20,101 nucleotides of DNA from JAQVWU01 sp964628455 (GTDB taxonomy: Bacteria > Bacillota > Clostridia > Oscillospirales > CAG-272), in assembly GCA_964628455.1 (NCBI GenBank), contig CAZVPD010000059.1:1-20101 (forward strand), given 5' to 3'. Positions within the stretch are counted from its first letter, which is position 1, and every line of letters begins with the position of its first letter. The notes below the pieces were generated by a model. It did no database searches and was not told the origin of the DNA. It was given only the letters and a program-made list of their open reading frames with translations. Positions 14,454 through 20,101 of the stretch are shown here, piece after piece. The translations under genes were made by a program, and so were the position numbers.

Positions 14454-15418
14454 ATAACAACAAGCTTATCGATATCTATTTTATGATGAATAAAATACGC
14501 GCTTTCGAGCAGAAAGCACTGTCCCTGTTTGAATCGAATAAGCTGCGCGGCTCGGTTCATCTTTGTCTCGGTCAGGAAGCGCCTCCGGCGACAGTGTGCG
14601 GTCTGTTGAATGATGACGATTATATTACAAGCACGCATCGCGGTCACGGGCACTGTATAGCCAAAGGTGCGGATTTAAAATTCGCAATGGCTGAACTTAT
14701 GGGAAAGGCCACGGGATATTGCAAAGGACGCGGGGGTTCCATGCATATTGCCGACGTCGAGCACGGAAATCTCGGTGCGAATGCGATTGTAGGCGGAGGA
14801 TTGCCGATCGCCGTCGGTGCTGCGCTTGCATCGAAAATGCAGGGACAGGGAAGAGTTGCCGTCGCTTTTTTCGGTGACGGAGCTTCCAACGAAGGGATAT
14901 TTCACGAATCATTGAATCTTGCTGCAGTATGGTCGCTGCCTGTTCTGTTTTTATGTGAAAACAACGGATACGGAATTTCGGTACCTCTCTGGCAGAGCAC
15001 TTCTGTCGAAGATATATCGGTCCGGGCGGTTTCATATAATATTCCCGGAGTCACGGTTGACGGAAATGACGTTACGGCAATCTATAATGCGGTTGAAAAA
15101 GCTGTCCTTTCCGCCCGGGCCGGAGGAGGACCGGCTATCATAGAATGCAAAACATATCGCTGGCTCGGACACTGGACGGGGGATCCGCAAAATTATCGTT
15201 CACGGGATGAAGTAGAAGAATGGAAAAAGAAGTGTCCTATTAAAAGACTTCGAAATTATCTGCTGTCGAAAAATATCTGCGGTGCGGAATTACTGGATAA
15301 ACTCGAAGGCAATGCGTATGAAATGGTTGAGGAAGCTGCGGAATTTGCTTTAAACAGTCCCGAACCCGATCCTGCTGCGGTACTTGATGATGTTTTTTAC
15401 GTCGGGGGGAATATATAA
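14450..15418 (+). CDS. acoA: TPP-dependent dehydrogenase E1 component, alpha subunit (acetoin/pyruvate dehydrogenase type)
   Basis: A 322-residue E1 alpha subunit. The 'HRGHGH' block (63-68), 'KGRGGSMHI' (92-100) and the TPP/Mg motif running from GDG (142-144) to NN (171-172) are all intact. 'GNLGANAIVGGGLPIAVGAAL' and 'CENNGYGIS' are especially like AcoA of acetoin dehydrogenase, which cleaves acetoin to acetaldehyde and an acetyl group passed to lipoamide. A pyruvate or branched-chain oxoacid substrate cannot be excluded. The choice of acetoin is helped by context: the operon has an acetaldehyde-producing aldolase and an acylating aldehyde dehydrogenase. The gene abuts the beta-subunit gene (stop directly followed by ATG). 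Confidence 0.85.
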   Translation: MNNNKLIDIYFMMNKIRAFEQKALSLFESNKLRGSVHLCLGQEAPPATVCGLLNDDDYITSTHRGHGHCIAKGADLKFAMAELMGKATGYCKGRGGSMHIADVEHGNLGANAIVGGGLPIAVGAALASKMQGQGRVAVAFFGDGASNEGIFHESLNLAAVWSLPVLFLCENNGYGISVPLWQSTSVEDISVRAVSYNIPGVTVDGNDVTAIYNAVEKAVLSARAGGGPAIIECKTYRWLGHWTGDPQNYRSRDEVEEWKKKCPIKRLRNYLLSKNICGAELLDKLEGNAYEMVEEAAEFALNSPEPDPAAVLDDVFYVGGNI

Positions 15419-16399
15419 ATGTCTGAAAAAAGTTATTCTGCCGCTATACGCGATACGATGGCTCAGGAGATGCGCCGTGATCCGAGGGTTTTTGTCATAG
15501 GCGAAGATATTGAAGTACTCGGCGGGATTTTCGGCTGTACAAAAGGACTTGCCGAAGAATTCGGTTCCGAACGGATCCGCAACACTCCGATATCGGAATC
15601 CGCTTTTATCGGAGCCGGTCTGGGCGCGGCTTGTGCGGGTATGCGGCCGATCGTTGAATTGATGTATATGGATTTTTCTCTGGTATCAATGGATCAGATT
15701 ATCAATCAGGTAGCAAAAACCCGTTATATTTTCGGCGGAAAAGCAAAAATACCTCTTGTGATACGCGGTCAGCAGGGAGTCGGAAGGGGAAATGCCGCAA
15801 CACATTCACAAAGCATGGAAGCTGTTTTTATGCATTTCCCGGGAATTAAGGTAGCCATGCCGTCAACACCTTCAGACGCTGCCGGTTTATTGCGCACCGC
15901 TATCCGTGACGACAATCCCACTATGATCATCGAACATAAACAGCTTTATATAAAAAAAGGTGAGGTTTCCGACGATCCCGACTTTATGATTCCCTTCGGT
16001 AAAGCAAAAATCGTTCGTGAGGGAAGCGACGCAACTGTGATAGCCACCCATACCTATGTATATAAAGCGGTAGAAATTGCAGAAAAGCTGGCAGCCGAAG
16101 GTATTTCGGTTGAAGTGATCGATCCCCGCACTCTTGTTCCTTTCGACAGTGAAACCGTTATAAATTCCGTTAAGAAGACGGGACGTGCGGTTATAGTTCA
16201 CGAGGCTCATAAAACAGCGGGCATCGGTGCGGAGATAGCGGCTCAGATTGCCGAGAATGCATTTGAATATCTTGATGCTCCCGTGATTCGGCTTGGAGCA
16301 AAGCAATGTCCTCTGCCCTTCAACCTCGGGCTTGAAAACGCTGTTGTTCCGCAGCCGGAGGATATTTATCAGGCGGTCCGGCGTTCTCTCTGGTTGTGA
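15419..16399 (+). CDS. acoB: TPP-dependent dehydrogenase E1 component, beta subunit
   Basis: A 326-residue E1 beta subunit, normal in length. E60 in 'PISE' contacts the TPP aminopyrimidine, and H129 in 'THSQSMEAVFMHFPG' is the active-site loop histidine. The C-terminal domain carries 'VEVIDPRTLVPFD' and 'VHEAHKTAGIGAEIAA', as in AcoB and PDH beta. It forms the alpha2beta2 E1 with the preceding gene product, which is expected to transfer a two-carbon unit to a lipoyl domain. The lipoyl partner is the next gene, 7 nt downstream. No E3 (dihydrolipoamide dehydrogenase) gene is in the window, so E3 would come from elsewhere or from beyond the right edge. Confidence 0.87.
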   Translation: MSEKSYSAAIRDTMAQEMRRDPRVFVIGEDIEVLGGIFGCTKGLAEEFGSERIRNTPISESAFIGAGLGAACAGMRPIVELMYMDFSLVSMDQIINQVAKTRYIFGGKAKIPLVIRGQQGVGRGNAATHSQSMEAVFMHFPGIKVAMPSTPSDAAGLLRTAIRDDNPTMIIEHKQLYIKKGEVSDDPDFMIPFGKAKIVREGSDATVIATHTYVYKAVEIAEKLAAEGISVEVIDPRTLVPFDSETVINSVKKTGRAVIVHEAHKTAGIGAEIAAQIAENAFEYLDAPVIRLGAKQCPLPFNLGLENAVVPQPEDIYQAVRRSLWL

Positions 16400-16406
16400 G
16401 GTAAAT

Positions 16407-17513
16407 ATGATCAAAACAGTAATTATGCCGAAACAGGGATTGCAGATGACCGAAGGAGTTATAACAAAATGGTTTTATAAAATAGGGGACAGGATAGAGG
16501 CTAATAAACCGCTGTTTCAAATGGAAACAGATAAGCTGACTATCGATATCGACTCTCAGTATGACGGGATTCTGCTGCAGATCATACGCAGCGAAGGTGA
16601 AACGGTCCCGATAACCGAACCGGTCGCTTTTATCGGGAATGAGGATGATGCAGTCCCTTTACATCCTGCAGGAGCAGCCGTAATGCCCGATACGGGAGGA
16701 CCTCTCAAGGTTTACGCAAGTCCGAGGGCGAAACGGACAGCAGGTATACTCGGACTCGATTATAAAAACATAAAAGGCAGCGGTTATAACGGAATCATCA
16801 TTGAACGCGATGTACTGCATAAAAAAACTTCCGGAAAACAGGAAACCGATCCGGAAACAGTTGTTGTTTCGAAAACCCCGGTAAAAGCAGCGAAAGAAAA
16901 AGAACCATGCATTCCCGAAAAAGAAACGCCGGCGTTTGAACGAACCGATAAAAAGATCCCTGCTCCCGTTCAGGCATATCATCGTATAAAAGCCGGTGTC
17001 AGCGACTTAATGCACTTAGCCGGCAGCATAAAGAGTTTGGGGATCGATACATGCATATCGGATTTTACGGCATATGCCGCCATTAAAACATTGTCCTCAT
17101 ACCCGATGATGATTTCCGGGAATAAAAATATAAACCTTGGCATTATCATACCGGATGCAAATGCTTATAAAATGACGGTAATAAACAATGCAGGATGCTT
17201 ATCTATAACCGGATTGTCAAATAAATTGAATGATCCTGTCATTAAAGAAGGAAGCGCGGTATTTGCCTTCGCGGATTTCGGTAAATACGAGACTGAAGAG
17301 AGCTTTATCCCTTTACGGGATTCGTTACAAGCTTTTTTGACAGCCGGAGCCGTATCGCAGATACCAGCGGTATCTGAAGGATCGTTGATTCTGCATTCTG
17401 TAATAACATTGACATTGGTATATGACTGCAATAAAATAAACGATTTTTATGCATCCGAATTTTTACATAAAATCAAGTTTATGCTCGAACATCCGCATCT
17501 TCTGCTTATATGA
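16407..17513 (+). CDS. E2-like lipoyl protein with degenerate acyltransferase domain
   Basis: A 368-residue protein in E2 order: an N-terminal lipoyl domain (about 1-80, lipoylated lysine K43 in 'METDKL'), a peripheral-subunit-binding domain (about 103-137, starting 'YASPRAKRTA'), a charged linker, and a C-terminal domain (about 191-368). The last is only about 178 residues against roughly 220-230 in normal E2. The catalytic HxxxDG reads C341-N-K-I-N345-D346 inside an otherwise alignable 'LTLVYDCNKINDFYASEFL', so His, Asp and Gly are all lost. The TFTISN-like segment is also unrecognisable. It can probably carry a lipoyl group and dock E1 or E3, but should not make acetyl-CoA by the standard route. 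The start at 16407 follows TGAGG overlapping the upstream stop; an in-frame upstream extension lies within the E1 beta gene and is rejected. Confidence 0.85.
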   Translation: MIKTVIMPKQGLQMTEGVITKWFYKIGDRIEANKPLFQMETDKLTIDIDSQYDGILLQIIRSEGETVPITEPVAFIGNEDDAVPLHPAGAAVMPDTGGPLKVYASPRAKRTAGILGLDYKNIKGSGYNGIIIERDVLHKKTSGKQETDPETVVVSKTPVKAAKEKEPCIPEKETPAFERTDKKIPAPVQAYHRIKAGVSDLMHLAGSIKSLGIDTCISDFTAYAAIKTLSSYPMMISGNKNINLGIIIPDANAYKMTVINNAGCLSITGLSNKLNDPVIKEGSAVFAFADFGKYETEESFIPLRDSLQAFLTAGAVSQIPAVSEGSLILHSVITLTLVYDCNKINDFYASEFLHKIKFMLEHPHLLLI

Positions 17514-17525
17514 AAGGGGATTATT

Positions 17526-17936
17526 ATGCCGGAGCCCAAAATTATCCATTCTTGTGAAGTTAAGCCTTTAATTCTGGACCAGACATATTCGTCAAAAATG
17601 CTGCTTGACAATATTGTCGCGGAAGCCGAAACGGTTCAGATCAACGAAGGGACCCTGAAAGGCGGTTGTTCGACAGGCGGCGGGGTACATGAAAAAGACG
17701 AAGTTTATTATATTGTAAAAGGCGAGGCGGTGATTCATCTCGACGATAAAACATTTGATATAAAAGCAGGGAGTCTTGTTTTTATACCGGGCGGGGTGTT
17801 TCATTCACTGGACAATAAAAGCGAAACCGAAGATTTTGTTCTGCTGACTTTCTGGATGAAAGCAGAAGACAACGAGGTTTACAATATCCGGATGCAAAAA
17901 TGGGGCAAATCATTTAAAACGATTTATGAGGATTAA
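17526..17936 (+). CDS. Small cupin-domain protein
   Basis: A 136-residue single-domain cupin. Motif 1 gives H55 and E59 ('GGGVHEKDEVYYIVKG'), but the first His of the classic HxH is G53; motif 2 gives H93 ('GSLVFIPGGVFHSL'). Three of the usual four metal ligands remain. There is no DNA-binding domain. Small cupins in sugar operons include isomerases, epimerases and sensors, and no specific reaction can be assigned. It has a strong AAAGGGG ribosome site and sits 12 nt after the E2-like gene and 32 nt before the GH2 gene, so it belongs to the operon. Confidence 0.8.
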   Translation: MPEPKIIHSCEVKPLILDQTYSSKMLLDNIVAEAETVQINEGTLKGGCSTGGGVHEKDEVYYIVKGEAVIHLDDKTFDIKAGSLVFIPGGVFHSLDNKSETEDFVLLTFWMKAEDNEVYNIRMQKWGKSFKTIYED

Positions 17937-17968
17937 AACAGCCGTATTACAATGAGAGGGATGTTGCG

Positions 17969-20101
17969 ATGATTACCGGTACATATGAAATATTGCGAAA
18001 CGGATGGAAAATAGCGCATGATCCGCAAAATGTCGGTCAGGAAAACAAATGGTATGTTATCGGATTACCTGAAACTGCGGTTCCGGCAGTCGTACCCGGT
18101 CTTGTTCATCAGTATTTCCCGGACGGTTTCGGCGTTGCCTGGTATTTCTGTGATTTTATGACTTCTTTTGTTTTCGAAAAAGGAATGAGATATATACTGC
18201 GTTTCGGAATGGCCGAATTTTACTGCGATGTGTATCTCAACGGTTTTCATGCCGGATATCATCGCGGAGTCGAAGACCCTTTCGAGGTGGATGTAACGGA
18301 TCTGATTGTATTCGGAAAAAACAACCGGCTTTATGTCCGGTGTGCAAAACAATGGGATGAAGATATGTTCGGACTTAAACTCGAACAGATACCTCACCGC
18401 AATCAGCGCCGCCGTGACCTGTGTCCGGGCGCAAGCCAGAATGTCTACGGTTTGCGCGAGGAGGTTACACTGATGGCTGTGCCGCGGATACGTATTACCG
18501 ATACATATCTGTATGGAAACATCGAGACGGGATGCATTGACGCCAGAATAACCCTTTTTAACAGCGATAAAAAGGATCGTGAATGCACACTGACAGCCGA
18601 AGCCGGAAGCAAGCGTTCCGGTTATGCGGAAACTTCGTTAAAAAAATCCGTGATTGCCGTTAAAGGCGAAAACACACTGGAAATTTCATTAAAACTTAAT
18701 GATATATATCTGTGGAGCACCGATGATCCGTATCTGTATTTTGTAAATATTACGTTGAAATCCGAAATCGGCAATAAGATATACGCTGATAAATGCAGCA
18801 GGCGCTGCGGATTCCGCAGTTTTTCAGTCGACGAAAACGGATATTTCCGTCTGAACGGGAAGCGCATATTTCTGCGCTGTTCACATACCGGAAATAATTT
18901 CCCCGAAGGAATACAGGTCTGTATGGATCCGGAGCTCATGCGCCGTGATTTTATCATGGCGAAAGCGTCGGGATTAAATGCGGTAAGGTTTATTTCGGGG
19001 TATTCACAAACCGAACAACTCGATTTTTGCGATGAAATAGGCCTTATGGTTTATCAGGAACCTTCTTCGGGATGGCTGCTTGAAGACAGCGATCAGGTAA
19101 AAGAATTGTATCTCGAAAATCTGCTTTCGTTAATAAAACGCGACCGTTCTCATCCGAGTGTTGTGATCTGGGGTCTTTTAAATGAAACTCCCCACCGGCC
19201 TCCTTATGGCGCTGCCTTTGATATAGCTGTCGCAAGCCTTCATGATATCTATTCACTGGATAAGTCACGGCTTGTATTGCTCGCAAGCGGCCGGTTTGAC
19301 GGCCATTTGAATATCGGTTCTTTTTCAAATCCTTTCAGTGAAAAATGGAGCTGTATATGGAATGAGGAAAATGAAAATTCATCAGAGCAAATCGGCTGGC
19401 AGAACGGTGATCCGGGGGCGTTTTTTCATAAAGTCGGAGATCTTCATGTTTATCCGAGACTGCCCCACTCACAGAAACATATGGAGCTGATACGCAATGC
19501 GGGGTCCGGCGGAAGGGCGGTATTTATCTCCGAATACGGGGTCGGAAGTATGTTTGATGTTCTGTGGCTATGCCGGAAATTCGAACAAAGAGGTACGCGT
19601 TCCGATATGCCGGATTACAGATGGATACGCATGATGGCCGAAAATTTTTTAGCCGACTGGCATAAATTCGGATTTGATGAAGTCTATGCGTTTCCCTCGG
19701 ACTTGATGTGCGAAAGCGCACGCCTTCATTCAAGGCAGAGAGCGGTTACATTTGATATCGTCCGATCAAATCCTAAATTTAACGGTTACAGCATAACGGG
19801 ACTGCTCGATCATGCCATCTGCGGCGAAGGTTTATGGACATTGATGAGGGAATGGAAACCCGGAATCGCCGATGTTATGCAGAACGGTCTGGCACCGTTA
19901 AAATGGTGCCTGTTTGTGAATCCGACGCATGTCTATGCGGGTCAACCTTTCGTCGTTGAAGGGGTGATCGCCGACGAGGATATATTACCTGTGCGAAGTT
20001 ATGACGTGTCGGTCCGTATTAAAGGAAAGCAGGGGATCGTTTACGAAAAAGCATTTGCATTTGATAAAAAAGCATCCGAAATAGGTTTTTCCATACCGGT
20101 T
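17969..20101 (+). CDS. Glycoside hydrolase family 2 protein (3' end outside window)
   Basis: 711 codons are visible with no stop, so the gene runs off the right edge. The order is GH2-like: an N-terminal sugar-binding jelly roll (about 1-175), an immunoglobulin-like domain (to about 295), then a TIM barrel. The acid/base is E406 in 'HPSVVIWGLLNET' and the nucleophile is E522 in 'VFISEYGVGS'; 'GLNAVRFISGYS' and 'CDEIGLMVYQEP' are conserved barrel blocks. Further beta-domain sequence starts after about residue 640. It could be a beta-galactosidase, beta-glucuronidase, beta-mannosidase or another exo-type; specificity is not readable. No signal peptide is present, so it should act on imported glycosides. 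The start follows GAGAGGG; an ATG 8 nt upstream is out of frame and stops at once. Confidence 0.9.
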   Translation, partial: MITGTYEILRNGWKIAHDPQNVGQENKWYVIGLPETAVPAVVPGLVHQYFPDGFGVAWYFCDFMTSFVFEKGMRYILRFGMAEFYCDVYLNGFHAGYHRGVEDPFEVDVTDLIVFGKNNRLYVRCAKQWDEDMFGLKLEQIPHRNQRRRDLCPGASQNVYGLREEVTLMAVPRIRITDTYLYGNIETGCIDARITLFNSDKKDRECTLTAEAGSKRSGYAETSLKKSVIAVKGENTLEISLKLNDIYLWSTDDPYLYFVNITLKSEIGNKIYADKCSRRCGFRSFSVDENGYFRLNGKRIFLRCSHTGNNFPEGIQVCMDPELMRRDFIMAKASGLNAVRFISGYSQTEQLDFCDEIGLMVYQEPSSGWLLEDSDQVKELYLENLLSLIKRDRSHPSVVIWGLLNETPHRPPYGAAFDIAVASLHDIYSLDKSRLVLLASGRFDGHLNIGSFSNPFSEKWSCIWNEENENSSEQIGWQNGDPGAFFHKVGDLHVYPRLPHSQKHMELIRNAGSGGRAVFISEYGVGSMFDVLWLCRKFEQRGTRSDMPDYRWIRMMAENFLADWHKFGFDEVYAFPSDLMCESARLHSRQRAVTFDIVRSNPKFNGYSITGLLDHAICGEGLWTLMREWKPGIADVMQNGLAPLKWCLFVNPTHVYAGQPFVVEGVIADEDILPVRSYDVSVRIKGKQGIVYEKAFAFDKKASEIGFSIPV

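Noticed and set aside
16293..16406. Upstream extension of the E2-like frame into the E1 beta gene
   Set aside because: The added 38 residues do not look like a lipoyl-domain N-terminus, whereas the ATG at 16407 gives a normal one with a ribosome site.
15887..16414. Antisense open frame (175 codons) opposite the E1 beta gene
   Set aside because: Shadow of a clear gene; no independent coding evidence.
1..20101. Mobile elements, CRISPR arrays, tRNA or rRNA genes
   Set aside because: No transposase or integrase-like frame, regularly spaced repeat array or tRNA/rRNA-like sequence was noticed on reading.

Overview
The window looks like a chromosomal stretch of a low- to mid-GC anaerobic member of the Bacillota (Clostridia-like), probably gut-associated or fermentative. 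This is inferred from strong AGGAGG-type ribosome sites, sigma-A promoters that match or nearly match consensus, a lipoprotein solute-binding protein typical of Clostridia, and fermentation-type CoA enzymes. No tRNA, rRNA, insertion sequence, prophage or CRISPR array was seen.

Left part (1-5300): the C-terminal part of an ABC-type solute-binding protein; a Crp/Fnr-family regulator with its own promoter and probable terminator; a putative two-gene unit (ion-transporter-superfamily permease plus cytoplasmic polysaccharide-deacetylase-like protein); a second, complete solute-binding lipoprotein on the minus strand, related to the first; then a cold-shock protein, also minus strand, with a 125-nt leader that holds a long hairpin and a clean terminator behind the gene.

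Right part (5810 to the end): one long plus-strand operon of at least 14 genes, read from a consensus promoter at 5810-5838. No gap exceeds 34 nt and four gene pairs overlap or abut. Order: SDR oxidoreductase with an altered active site, UlaG-like metallo-hydrolase, deoxyribose-phosphate aldolase (deoC), aldose-mutarotase-like protein, deoxyribokinase-like PfkB kinase, Zn-dependent polyol/alcohol dehydrogenase, CoA-acylating aldehyde dehydrogenase, two subunits of a SucCD-like ADP-forming acyl-CoA ligase, acetoin/pyruvate dehydrogenase-type E1 alpha and beta, an E2-like protein with a ruined acyltransferase site, a cupin, and a GH2 glycoside hydrolase that runs off the window.

Working model (inference): the mutarotase, kinase and DeoC turn a 2-deoxy sugar (2-deoxyribose is the simplest candidate) into glyceraldehyde-3-phosphate plus acetaldehyde. 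The acylating dehydrogenase and the SucCD-like ligase then convert the aldehyde to acyl-CoA and to the free acid with ATP formation. The E1 pair is most like acetoin dehydrogenase, another enzyme that handles acetaldehyde. The SDR, lactonase-like protein, Zn-dehydrogenase and GH2 suggest a more elaborate substrate than free deoxyribose. The two enzymes with substituted catalytic residues (SDR and E2-like) are the oddest part of the window.
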